Shown here: positions 35,150 through 43,534 of the stretch, piece after piece
How the letters are laid out: each line of letters opens with the position of its first letter
Numbering within the stretch: the first letter of the stretch is position 1
Assembly: GCF_018129965.1 (NCBI RefSeq)
Contig: NZ_JAFCKW010000005.1
Location: forward strand, 62,001-126,000
DNA length: 64,000 nt
Direction: 5' to 3'
From: Bradyrhizobium diazoefficiens
Lineage (GTDB): Bacteria; Pseudomonadota; Alphaproteobacteria; Rhizobiales; Xanthobacteraceae
Made by a program: the position numbers and the translations under genes
Notes under the pieces: model-generated
What the model was told of the DNA's origin: nothing
Database searches by the model: none
The model's input: only the letters and a program-made list of their open reading frames with translations

Positions 35150-37075
35150 TCAGGCCTCCTGTACCGACAGTGTGCGTTCGATGACGCCGACTTCGCCTGA
35201 CTCGTAGCTGACCTTTGCTTTCATCAGCACTGTGTTTTCATGCCCGTAGATGGCGTCGATGATCGGTTTGTAGCGCTCCTCCACGACGTTACGGCGGATT
35301 TTCCGGGTTCTGGTGATTTCGCCGTCGTCGGCATCGAATTCCTTGTGCAGGCAGACGAATTTCCGCAACTGCAATCCGTGCGGCAGTGCACTGTTAACGT
35401 GCTTCACCGCGGCGGCGATCAGGGCGATGACCTGCGGCTTCTGCGACAGGTCGGCATAGGAGATGTAGGAAATGCCGCGCAGTTCGGCCCAAAGGCCGAC
35501 AGCTTCCTTGTCGATGCAAATGATGGCTGACAGCGTATCGCGGCCGCTTCCGAGTACCGCAGCATCCTTGATGTACGGACTGAACTTGAGCCGGTTCTCA
35601 ATATAGTTGGGAATATAGCGCTCGCCCTTCGCAGTGTGCACGACGTCCGACAGGCGCCCCAGCACCACGAGGTGCCCGTCAGGTTCGAGGTAACCGGCGT
35701 CTCCGGTGTGTAACCAGCCGTCTTCGAGGCTTTCGCGCGTGGCCTCGTCCTGTTTGAAATATCCGCTGAACACGCTGCCCGAGCGGACCAGGATTTCGCC
35801 GGCGTCGCTTATCCGGATATCGACGCCCGGCAGGGGTCGTCCGACGGTGTGGAGCCTTACCTCGTTGAGATCCTGGATGGCATTGTAGGCACTGGTTTCA
35901 GTCTGACCATAGAGTTGGCGCAGTTTGATGCCAAGCGCGCGGTAAAAGACGAACGTATCCTCGCCCATCGCTTCACCGCCGGTGAAGGCGCCACGCAGCC
36001 GGGTCAGGCCGAATTGGTCCTTGATCGGTCCATAGACCAGCCACTCGCCTATTGGGCTCAACAACCGCTGCTTGAGTGTCGGCTGACGGCCTTCGAGCTT
36101 GCGTTTTTCGGCTGAAATGGCCGACGCCATAAAAAACTTGTAGACCAGCTTCTTCAGCCACGAGGAGTCTTCCATGCGCACCTGGATGGTGGTCAACAGG
36201 TTGTCCCAGCTGCGCGGTGCGGCCAGATAGAAAGTCGGCGCAATCTCGCGCAGGTTTTGCAGCACGGTCTCCTGCCGCTCCGGAATATTGATCGTGAAGT
36301 GCAGTGCGATTCCGGCGCCCATCGTCACCGCGAAGTCGCCGACCCAGGCCATCGGCAGATAGGCCAGAATGCTCTCGCCGAACTGGAACGCTCCGCCTCG
36401 ATAGGCATTTCGAACGCCGGCCAACAGGTTACGATGCGACAGCACCACCCCCTTGGGCTTGCCGGTGCTCCCGGAGGAATGCACGAACACGGCCGGGCCC
36501 TCGGGCTGCGCGCGGGCGATCAGCTCGTTTCGGAGATTGGGGTTGCGGATGACTAGCTCCGCGCCCTTTGCCTGAAGCGTGTCCCATGAGATCAGGCCCG
36601 GATTGGCGTAAGCGGCCAGTCCACGCGGATCGTCGTAGATAATATGCTCGATCGTCGCGCCTTGCTCGCGCAGATCGAGTATTTTGTCCACTTGTTCCTG
36701 GTCTTCGGCCAGCGCGAAACGCGCGCCCGCCTCGTGAACGAAGTGGCGAATTTCATCGAGGGTTGCATCCGGAAACGCCGGCATTGCGTATCCGGCAAGC
36801 GCGCCGGCGGCCAGCATCCCGGCGTAAAGTCGAGGCCGGTTGTCGCCGAGCACCAGCATGACGTCGCCTGCCTTGAAAGCCAGTCCTTCGAGACCCGCGG
36901 CGCAGCAAAGTACGATATCAAACAGCTCCTGCCACGTCGTCTGCTTCCAGATGCCCTTGCTTTTCTCGCGCATCGCGACACGATCGGGAAAGACTTCGGC
37001 ATTCCGCGCCAGCACACGGATCAGCGTGGTATCGGTTTCGAAATTCCAGGCCAAGGCCGGTTCAGCGCGCGACAT
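35150..37075 (-). CDS. Long-chain-type acyl-CoA ligase embedded in the liv operon
   Basis: A 641-residue AMP-forming ligase of the FAA1/long-chain acyl-CoA synthetase group. The phosphate-binding loop is VFVHSSGSTGKPKGV, followed by AYLPMAWVGDF, the YGQTETSA motif and DGWLHTGDAGYL. It would activate the imported acid to its CoA thioester. Genes of this kind inside Liv cassettes are typical of aromatic and alicyclic acid uptake. ATG 37075 has GGGGG upstream; its first bases overlap the livG 3' end. Confidence 0.9.
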   Translation of the reverse strand: MSRAEPALAWNFETDTTLIRVLARNAEVFPDRVAMREKSKGIWKQTTWQELFDIVLCCAAGLEGLAFKAGDVMLVLGDNRPRLYAGMLAAGALAGYAMPAFPDATLDEIRHFVHEAGARFALAEDQEQVDKILDLREQGATIEHIIYDDPRGLAAYANPGLISWDTLQAKGAELVIRNPNLRNELIARAQPEGPAVFVHSSGSTGKPKGVVLSHRNLLAGVRNAYRGGAFQFGESILAYLPMAWVGDFAVTMGAGIALHFTINIPERQETVLQNLREIAPTFYLAAPRSWDNLLTTIQVRMEDSSWLKKLVYKFFMASAISAEKRKLEGRQPTLKQRLLSPIGEWLVYGPIKDQFGLTRLRGAFTGGEAMGEDTFVFYRALGIKLRQLYGQTETSAYNAIQDLNEVRLHTVGRPLPGVDIRISDAGEILVRSGSVFSGYFKQDEATRESLEDGWLHTGDAGYLEPDGHLVVLGRLSDVVHTAKGERYIPNYIENRLKFSPYIKDAAVLGSGRDTLSAIICIDKEAVGLWAELRGISYISYADLSQKPQVIALIAAAVKHVNSALPHGLQLRKFVCLHKEFDADDGEITRTRKIRRNVVEERYKPIIDAIYGHENTVLMKAKVSYESGEVGVIERTLSVQEA

Positions 37076-37862
37076 GCGCACCCCCGATGTATGCCTCGAC
37101 CACCCTTGGGTCGGCGACGACGTCGGCCGGCACGCCGCTGCCGATCATTTCGCCATAATTCAACGCCAGCATGCGATCGCAAATGCCCGTGATGACGTCC
37201 ATGTGGTGCTCAATCAGCAGCACGGTGACGTTGCGCTCATCGCGTGCATCCAGGATGAACCGCGCCATGTATTCCTTTTCTTCCTGGTTCATCCCCGCCA
37301 TCGGCTCGTCGAGGATCAGGAAGCTGGGCTCGGCGGCCAAGGCGCGCGCCAATTCGACCCGCTTCTTCAGGCCGATCGGAATCCCGTCGACCAATTCGTC
37401 GCGCACGCCTTCAAGCTGCAGAAAATCGATCACGTCTTCGACCGCGGCGCGGTTCAACGTCTCGTCGCTGCGGGCAAGCCACCAATAGAGCGCCGTACGT
37501 CCTACACTGGGTTTCATGTGAATGTGACGGCCCAGAAGGATGTTATCGAGTACGCTCATACCATTGAAGAGCGCCAGGTTCTGGAAGGTGCGGGCAACTC
37601 CCAACGTCGCGACATAGTGTGGCGCCAGGCCCGTGATGTCCCGGCCGTTCAGCAGAATGCGTCCACGCTGTGGCGGATAAAATCCGGTGATTGCGTTGGT
37701 GAGGGTGGTCTTGCCGCATCCGTTGGGGCCGACAAGGCCGAATATCTCGCCGCGCTCGATGCACATATCGATTCCGTTCAGCGCGACAATGCCGCTAAAG
37801 CGTCGCTCGACAGACCGGCATTCGAGTACTGGGGCGTCGCCGCCGCGATCCTTGAGGGTCAA
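37062..37862 (-). CDS. livG: ABC transporter ATPase, LivG type
   Basis: A 266-residue ATPase and first gene of the liv operon. Walker A is GPNGCGKTTL, the signature region reads IGLKKRVELARAL (degenerate LSGG, as in many LivG proteins), Walker B is FLILDEPMAGMN, and the C-terminus MLALNYGEMIGSGVPADVVADPRVVEAYIG is typical. The start appears to be TTG 37862, since an in-frame stop lies shortly upstream. The operator copy at 37914 is about 50 bases upstream of it. Confidence 0.9.
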   Translation of the reverse strand: MTLKDRGGDAPVLECRSVERRFSGIVALNGIDMCIERGEIFGLVGPNGCGKTTLTNAITGFYPPQRGRILLNGRDITGLAPHYVATLGVARTFQNLALFNGMSVLDNILLGRHIHMKPSVGRTALYWWLARSDETLNRAAVEDVIDFLQLEGVRDELVDGIPIGLKKRVELARALAAEPSFLILDEPMAGMNQEEKEYMARFILDARDERNVTVLLIEHHMDVITGICDRMLALNYGEMIGSGVPADVVADPRVVEAYIGGAHVAR

Positions 37863-37913
37863 CTTGAATCCCGTTTGAAGGTCAATCTGTTAAGAACACT
37901 TTCAGTTTCCAAA

Positions 37914-37929
37914 TCTAACGCCTGTTAGG
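37914..37929. promoter_or_regulatory. Operator palindrome, copy 2
   Basis: TCTAACGCCTGTTAGG, in the 124-base gap between the thioesterase and livG genes. Both arms match the consensus except for the last base. It would place the six-gene liv operon under the same repressor as the catabolic operons. Confidence 0.75.
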
Positions 37930-37986
37930 CATTTGGGCAACTGAAGAGTGTGGTGCGTTGCAATTGGCCAAACGACCGTACACGCC

Positions 37987-38409
37987 TCATTGTGCGAGAT
38001 ATGCGCCCCGCCCACTGGCTAAGAGAACTTGGCTAGTATCGGTCACGCGTACGTCGGCAGTGCTTATCCGGCGCCCCAGTTTGACCACCATGCCGCGAGC
38101 GAGAACTGTCCCGCGGGTGGCCGGCCGATGATAATCGACCCGAAGATCTGCCGTAGCACTTACAATAACCCCGGCTGCGCGAACGGCGTAAAGGCCTGTT
38201 AAATCGATCAGGGCTGCCAGGATTCCACCGTGAGTTGCTTCGATTGCAGTATTGGCAACAAATTCCTCGCGCCAAGGTAGAGAAATTTCGATTTGTTCAC
38301 GAGCGACCATGACGGCTTTCAATCCCAGCCACCGGTGGAACGGCGAAATCATCAACGCCTTTTGAAATTCAGCAATAGTCTCTTCGTTGCAGGATCCAGT
38401 CTCATTCAC
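37987..38409 (-). CDS. PaaI-type hotdog thioesterase
   Basis: A 140-residue single-hotdog protein of the PaaI group, with FVANTAIEATHGGILAALIDLTGLYA, where the HGG stretch and the following Asp match the active site, and the LRVDYHRPATRG strand. It probably hydrolyses CoA esters that stall in the pathway and so frees CoA. GTG 38409 is preceded by GGAG. It is the last gene of the long operon read leftwards from 48413. Confidence 0.85.
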   Translation of the reverse strand: MNETGSCNEETIAEFQKALMISPFHRWLGLKAVMVAREQIEISLPWREEFVANTAIEATHGGILAALIDLTGLYAVRAAGVIVSATADLRVDYHRPATRGTVLARGMVVKLGRRISTADVRVTDTSQVLLASGRGAYLAQ

Positions 38410-38526
38410 TCGTTCGCTCCTATGTATATTCTTTCAGCAATCAGGCACTGATCTGTCACTAGCTGCGGTCATTGGTTCATTCCTTCGACAAAGCTCTCAC
38501 AAAATGGGTCGACTTCGATTGCGGGG

Positions 38527-39399
38527 CTAATCGTCGCGTGTATCGCCATTACGTTGTGATATCTGCGGTTCTCGAAAGAAACTGACGACGGCTTCAGTAA
38601 ATGCATCATTTCGATCGCCAACGACCATATGACCCGCGCCGGCAATATCGGTGTACGTAGAGTGGGGAGCAAGTCGAAGAAACTCTTGCGCAGCATCCAC
38701 GCTTACCAAATTGCTTGATCCTCCACGTATCAGGTGAATCGGTAGCTTAAGTGTTTTGGCAGCGTCGGCCAGCCGGTTTTCGGACTGGCCCACTTTGCCA
38801 TTTGTCACAGAAGTTATGAAGCGTGGATCCCAATGCCAGCGAAGACGTCCGTCATCGCATCGTCTCAAATAGCGGTCGAGGCTCTCCGAGCCTTTCCGTT
38901 GCCGTCGATTTGGCAAATAGTTGGCGATCGCATCTGCGGCTTCATCGGTCGAGGCGAAACCGTCCGCCAAATGTGCCCTCATGAAATCCAGGACGTGCGC
39001 AACGCCGACCGGCTCCATATTTGGTGTAATATCTACAAGCGTAAGCGAAGTGAAGGATCCTGAGCGAAGTTCACCTTCGGCTATCAAGCCCGCCAGGCCG
39101 CCGAGGGAAGCGCCGACGAGAGCTGGTTTCTCGTCCAGTTGATCAGACATCGCAAGGAGATCCATCGCAAAGTCGTCGAGTTGGTAAGAGCCCGATGGCG
39201 ACCATGCACTTTCCCCGTGGCCACGCAAATCCATCGCAATTGCACTATATCCGGCCTGCATCAAGGCCCGTGCAGTTCGAGTCCACGCCAAGCGGGTCTG
39301 GCCCCCTCCGTGCGCCAGCAAAATCGGCGAACCCTCACCAAACACGTCGGCTACAATCGCGTGTCCCTGAGCCCCGCAAAAAATCTTCTGTTTTTTCAC
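38527..39399 (-). CDS. Alpha/beta hydrolase
   Basis: A 290-residue alpha/beta hydrolase with HGGGQTRLAW for the oxyanion region, MDLRGHGES, the nucleophile Ser98 in VGASLGGL, and the His in GAGHMVVGDRND. The Ala before the nucleophile is an uncommon but known variant. GTG 39399 has GAGGA 7 bases upstream and is preferred to the TTG at 39411. It could open a lactone or cleave a ring beta-diketone, but no specific substrate can be deduced. Its base composition seems somewhat less GC-rich than that of the carboxylase genes. Confidence 0.8.
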   Translation of the reverse strand: MKKQKIFCGAQGHAIVADVFGEGSPILLAHGGGQTRLAWTRTARALMQAGYSAIAMDLRGHGESAWSPSGSYQLDDFAMDLLAMSDQLDEKPALVGASLGGLAGLIAEGELRSGSFTSLTLVDITPNMEPVGVAHVLDFMRAHLADGFASTDEAADAIANYLPNRRQRKGSESLDRYLRRCDDGRLRWHWDPRFITSVTNGKVGQSENRLADAAKTLKLPIHLIRGGSSNLVSVDAAQEFLRLAPHSTYTDIAGAGHMVVGDRNDAFTEAVVSFFREPQISQRNGDTRDD

Positions 39400-39496
39400 T
39401 TGCGTCCTCAACTATCGTCACACCGCGCTCAAGTTGTTCCTTGTTGAAACGGCACCTCGAAATAACGCCCAACACCTGGCAATCGCCAAGTCCTCT

Positions 39497-41002
39497 CTAA
39501 GAGTTGTCGAATTTGACTGCGGCGCGATCGATTTCGCCCTTGTCGGTCTTCGGCAGTTGATCGACGAACACAATGTGCTTTGGCTTCTTGTAGCGTGCGA
39601 TCTTTCCGGCGACGAAGTCGATGAGCTCGTCGGCGGTGACATTCGCGCCAGTTCGGCGCACGCAGATCGCTTTGATGGCTTCGCTCCACTGGGGATCAGG
39701 CACGCCGATGACCACGACGTCGGCGATATCTGGATGTTGGAGAATCGCGTTTTCAACCTCCGCCGGGTAGACGTTCTCCCCACCCGTCTTGATCAGCTCT
39801 TTCTCGGGAGCACGGCCGGCATACCAGAGATAGCCATCGGCATCGAAATAGCCGATGTCGCCGGTGTGATGCCAGCCATTACGGAAGGTGTGGGCGGTAT
39901 CGGCGTCGTTATTCCAGTAGCCTTTAAAAACGGTGGGACCACGCACCACGATCTCGCCGGTTTGTCCGGTGGGCCTTGGCTTGTCGGCGCTGTCGACGAC
40001 CGTAATGGTGCGCCAGAACAGGGGGCGCCCAGCTGATCCTGGCCGGTTGCGGTAGGGCGACAGCGTTGCGAGGCCCGATGTCTCGGACTGTCCGAAGGCT
40101 GCCCAGAATACCGCGTGGGGGCAGGCTTTCTCGAAGCGTTCAATCGTCGCCGGGGTATCCAGTCCGGTCACAGCGCGCAACGTCTTCAATTCGTCGCCCT
40201 TGGCCTGATCCATCAGGCCCGCCAGCATCGGCGCGAACTCCGACATGACGGTCACCCTCTCGGCGGCAATGTCGCAAACCGCCTGTTGCGGGTCGAATTT
40301 CGAAGCGATGACGCTGGCGCCGCCAGCCTGCTGTACCGTCAGCATCAGGCCAAGGCCGGCGACGTGGAACAGCGGCAGCACACCAAGATTGACGTCGCGC
40401 TCGGTCAGGCTCCAGGCCTGCACCAGCGAGCTGTGCGCCGTTAGAAGGTTGGCTTGCGACAACAGCGCGCCGCGCGGCCGCCCGCCGACGGCGGCGGTGT
40501 GAATGATTACGAAGCCATCATCGGCGCTGAAGTTCACGTCAGACATCGACGCGTCCGAAGCCGCAAGATTTGCGAGCGGCGCAAACGGCGCAGTGTGCTT
40601 GCCGATGCCAAAATAGCTCCGGACCGAAGGTAGCGACGGTTTTAGAGCCGCGATAATCTCCTGGTATTCTGCCCCCGCCACAACCAGCACCGGCGCACCG
40701 TCGGCGAGGACGTAGCCGATTTCTTCGGCGTTGAGCCGGAAATTAACCGGCAGCAGGATCGCGCCGAGCCGTGCGACCGCTCCGATCACATCGATCATTT
40801 CGAGCGAGTTTTGCGAAAGGATGGCGACGCGGTCACCGGATTTTACGCCCTCGCGTGCTAGGCCCGCCGCCAGCCGCTCGACCCTTTTCAGATATTCACG
40901 ATGGGTGATGCGCTGGCCTTCAAAAACGAACGCGGTGCGGCCGGGAAAAAATTCCGCATTGCGGCGGTACACGTCGAGGAAAGTAAATTCTTTCAGGGGC
41001 AT
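39497..41002 (-). CDS. Acyl-CoA ligase (FadD-like)
   Basis: A 501-residue AMP-forming ligase. ATG 41002 has GAGGA 5 bases upstream. The usual P-loop (SGTTGxPKG) is altered here to IIHTAAVGGRPRGALLS, where the Ser/Thr-rich part is mostly replaced by Ala, Val and Gly; the rest is normal (AAFGQSETSG, GWHHTGDIGYFDADGYLWYAGR, GGENVYPAEVE, and LPKTDKGEIDR with the catalytic Lys). It is one of five ligases in the cluster. The altered loop may lower or change ATP handling, or the enzyme may have another role. Confidence 0.85.
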   Translation of the reverse strand: MPLKEFTFLDVYRRNAEFFPGRTAFVFEGQRITHREYLKRVERLAAGLAREGVKSGDRVAILSQNSLEMIDVIGAVARLGAILLPVNFRLNAEEIGYVLADGAPVLVVAGAEYQEIIAALKPSLPSVRSYFGIGKHTAPFAPLANLAASDASMSDVNFSADDGFVIIHTAAVGGRPRGALLSQANLLTAHSSLVQAWSLTERDVNLGVLPLFHVAGLGLMLTVQQAGGASVIASKFDPQQAVCDIAAERVTVMSEFAPMLAGLMDQAKGDELKTLRAVTGLDTPATIERFEKACPHAVFWAAFGQSETSGLATLSPYRNRPGSAGRPLFWRTITVVDSADKPRPTGQTGEIVVRGPTVFKGYWNNDADTAHTFRNGWHHTGDIGYFDADGYLWYAGRAPEKELIKTGGENVYPAEVENAILQHPDIADVVVIGVPDPQWSEAIKAICVRRTGANVTADELIDFVAGKIARYKKPKHIVFVDQLPKTDKGEIDRAAVKFDNS

Positions 41003-41090
41003 CGAGTCCTCGATGTTATGCACGATCTATCTACCGCAAAGTGCTCCACTCGAAGAAGGTCTTCGAAGCCGTCGCTCGCAGCGCGCTTTG

Positions 41091-41855
41091 TCAACTCTCG
41101 AATTTTGGCTCACGTTTTTCGAGAAAGGCAGCGATACCTTCCTGTGCGTCTCGATGCATGAATAGGAGCGGAAAACCATCGATGGCGTGCCGTATCTCAT
41201 CGCCACCGAGGCCGCGGTTGTAAAACGATTTGGCCATCTGCACCGCAAGCTTTGGTTTTGATGCAATTCGTTCGGCAAATGCCAGGGCGTCCGTGAGCAG
41301 ATCGCCGTGAGGAACCACACGTAGTACGAGGCCTAGTCTGAATGCCTCATCCGCGCTGATTGGATCGCCGAGGATACTCATTTCTTTGGCCTTGGCGCGG
41401 CCGACCATATCGTGCAGGCGTACAATCGCAAAACCGGGCAGTAGTCCGAGCTTGATCTCCGGTACCGCGAAGCGTGCGCGATCCGATGCGATGATAAAGT
41501 CTGAAGCGATCGCGAGTTCAAAGCCACCGCCGAACGCAATACCATTGACGGCAGAGATTACGGGTTTGCGGCAATTTTCCGGTGCCGCTAATACCGCCAA
41601 AGCCTCGATCATAAACTTGCGTACTTTGTCCGGATCAAAGTTGAAGCCGCTAATATCGGCGCCCGCGCAAAATGCCTTGTCCCCGTTGCCGGTGATGATG
41701 GCGACGCGGACGTTGTCGTCTGCATCCACTTTCTTCAGGCCATCCAGAATACCCTCACGGATGCCTGTGCTGAGTGCGTTAAGCTTGCCCGGCTCGTCCA
41801 GCGTAAGGATGGCGATCTTCCCTTTGGTTTCATAGTTGACGCTGCCTAGTCTCAT
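41091..41855 (-). CDS. Enoyl-CoA hydratase, BadK-like candidate
   Basis: A 254-residue crotonase with both catalytic Glu positions present: GIAFGGGFELAIASDF and VPEIKLGLLPGF. The oxyanion residues are in AFCAGADISGF. It would hydrate a ring enoyl-CoA such as cyclohex-1-ene-1-carboxyl-CoA, as BadK does. It lies directly next to the BadI-like gene (32 bases) with a GGGAG site before ATG 41855. General beta-oxidation of the opened chain is equally possible. Confidence 0.88.
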   Translation of the reverse strand: MRLGSVNYETKGKIAILTLDEPGKLNALSTGIREGILDGLKKVDADDNVRVAIITGNGDKAFCAGADISGFNFDPDKVRKFMIEALAVLAAPENCRKPVISAVNGIAFGGGFELAIASDFIIASDRARFAVPEIKLGLLPGFAIVRLHDMVGRAKAKEMSILGDPISADEAFRLGLVLRVVPHGDLLTDALAFAERIASKPKLAVQMAKSFYNRGLGGDEIRHAIDGFPLLFMHRDAQEGIAAFLEKREPKFES

Positions 41856-41887
41856 CGCAGTCTCCCTTACGTTATGGCGCCCTGTCT

Positions 41888-42670
41888 TTAGCGAAACGCG
41901 CTGAAATCCGGCTTGCGCTTCTCGAGGAATGCATTGGCGCCTTCCTGCTGTTCTTGTGTCGTGAAATAGGCGGGTGCGACCTCGCGGACGAGGTCATCCA
42001 TGTCGCGCTCCATGATCGGCGCCATGTGATAGTAGAATGAGCGCTTGAGAATCTTCAGGCAAGTGGGGCTCAAAGCCAGGAGTTCGTCGCAATACTTCCG
42101 CACCTCGACGTCAAGTTCGGCCATCGGAACGACGGAATTGGCCAGTCCCCAGTCGAGTGCCTGTTTGGCGGTGTAGCGTCGCGCCAGCATCCAGAGCTCT
42201 CGCGCGCGCTTGTGGCCAAGCACATTGGCGCTGTGCGAGACGATGTAGCCTCCGGCCGGGGAGCCGACACGTGGACCGTTCTGGCCAAAGATCGCATGCT
42301 CCGCGGCGATGGTGAAATCGCAGAAATAGGCGATGTGGTGTCCGCCGCCAATCGCGTAACCGTTGACACGCGCGATCACCGGTTTTGGGCATTCGACGAT
42401 GTGGCGGTTAAAGTTGAATTTCAGTCCTTCGAGCCCGCTCTTGCCGCCGGCATCCTTCTCCCAGTTGACGTCGCCGCCGACGCAGAACGCGCGCTCGCCG
42501 GAGCCGGTGAGGACGATGACGCCAACTTTCTTGTCTGCGGTTGCCTCGAGGATCAGCCGCTCCATCTCTACGATGTTATCGCCGGTAAAGGCGTTGAGGG
42601 TCTTTGGCCGATTGATGGTGACGGTCGCGACGTAGTCCTTGACGTCGTACATGATCTCTTTTTCGGACAC
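41888..42670 (-). CDS. BadI/MenB-like crotonase, possible ring-opening hydrolase
   Basis: A 260-residue crotonase of the MenB/BadI branch. The first Glu position is replaced as in that branch (GYAIGGGHHIAYFCDF) and IFGQNGPRVGSPAGGYIVSH follows. BadI hydrolyses 2-ketocyclohexanecarboxyl-CoA to pimelyl-CoA. In BadI and MenB, as I recall them, an Asp stands where this protein has Ala (GSVDPGYG versus GSPAGGYI). GTG 42670 is chosen because it has GGAG at proper spacing; ATG 42652 is possible. It sits between the BadK-like and BadH-like genes, which supports a ring-cleavage role. Confidence 0.82.
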   Translation of the reverse strand: MSEKEIMYDVKDYVATVTINRPKTLNAFTGDNIVEMERLILEATADKKVGVIVLTGSGERAFCVGGDVNWEKDAGGKSGLEGLKFNFNRHIVECPKPVIARVNGYAIGGGHHIAYFCDFTIAAEHAIFGQNGPRVGSPAGGYIVSHSANVLGHKRARELWMLARRYTAKQALDWGLANSVVPMAELDVEVRKYCDELLALSPTCLKILKRSFYYHMAPIMERDMDDLVREVAPAYFTTQEQQEGANAFLEKRKPDFSAFR

Positions 42671-42711
42671 GATGGAACTCCATTTTGTTTTGGCGAAATT
42701 AACGGCCGACC

Positions 42712-43506
42712 TCAGCCGATCATGGTGTATCCGCCTGACACCGACAGGACCTGGCCGGTGACATGACCTGCGGCGGCGGACGAGAGAAACACTGCGGCAT
42801 TGGCAATATCGTTTGGGCGACCCAGCTTGCGCAGCGGCAGCGCCTTGGCAACTTTCTCGAATTGCTCCGCCGTGAACATTGAGTCTGGTTTTGTCCACAT
42901 GCTGTTGGCGCCAACTTCTTCCGTATCCACGGGAACAGTGACGCCAGGACAAACGACGTTGCAGCGGATGCCATAGCGGCCGTTCTCTTTGGCAATGGTC
43001 TTCATGAAAGAATTAACGGCGGCCTTGACGCCACCATAGACCGCCTCGCGCGGCTCGCCCGAGCGGCTTGCGTCGGAACTGATCGACACGATAGCGCCGG
43101 CCCCCTTCGGAATCATGATATCGAGCGCACATTTGGTGCAGTTAAGCACGCCGACGTAGTTGATCTTGATGATCTTGTCCCAGAACTCGGGCGTTGTTTG
43201 TGTAAAGAACATCAGTTGATCCCAGCCGACGTTATTGACGAGCACGTCGACGGTGCCATGCTGGGCGGTAGCCGCCTCGAACATGGCTTTGACCTGATCG
43301 AAGTCGGTCACGTCGGTCTTGACGACCTGGACGCTGGCAGCGCCGTTCTTGCGCGCAAGTTCGGCAACCTTCTCGGCTTGCGCTTGGTCGAGATCGCCAA
43401 TCGTGATGTTGGCGCCCTCAACCGCAAACCCGAGTACGATGGCCCGGCCGATATTGGAGCCGCCGCCAGTGACGACGACCGATTTGCCCTTCAGATTGAA
43501 ATCCAT
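42712..43506 (-). CDS. Short-chain dehydrogenase, BadH-like
   Basis: A 264-residue NAD-dependent dehydrogenase. The cofactor motif TGGGSNIG is at residues 13-20, NNVG at 91-94, catalytic Ser about 143-144, Tyr157 and Lys161 (YGGVK), and the C-terminus ends GQVLSVSGGYTMIG. The pattern NNVGWDQLMFFTQT and ISSDASRSGEPREAVY strongly recalls BadH, which oxidises 2-hydroxycyclohexanecarboxyl-CoA. ATG 43506 has GGGAG 8 bases upstream. It belongs to the operon between the carboxylase and the BadI-like gene. Confidence 0.85.
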   Translation of the reverse strand: MDFNLKGKSVVVTGGGSNIGRAIVLGFAVEGANITIGDLDQAQAEKVAELARKNGAASVQVVKTDVTDFDQVKAMFEAATAQHGTVDVLVNNVGWDQLMFFTQTTPEFWDKIIKINYVGVLNCTKCALDIMIPKGAGAIVSISSDASRSGEPREAVYGGVKAAVNSFMKTIAKENGRYGIRCNVVCPGVTVPVDTEEVGANSMWTKPDSMFTAEQFEKVAKALPLRKLGRPNDIANAAVFLSSAAAGHVTGQVLSVSGGYTMIG

Positions 43507-43534
43507 ATTCGCCACTCCCTGTTCTGTCATTGAA

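Noticed and set aside
37882-37897. A half-site CTGTTAAGA near livG that might be another operator copy
   Set aside because: Only one arm matches the palindrome; the full site at 37914 is sufficient.
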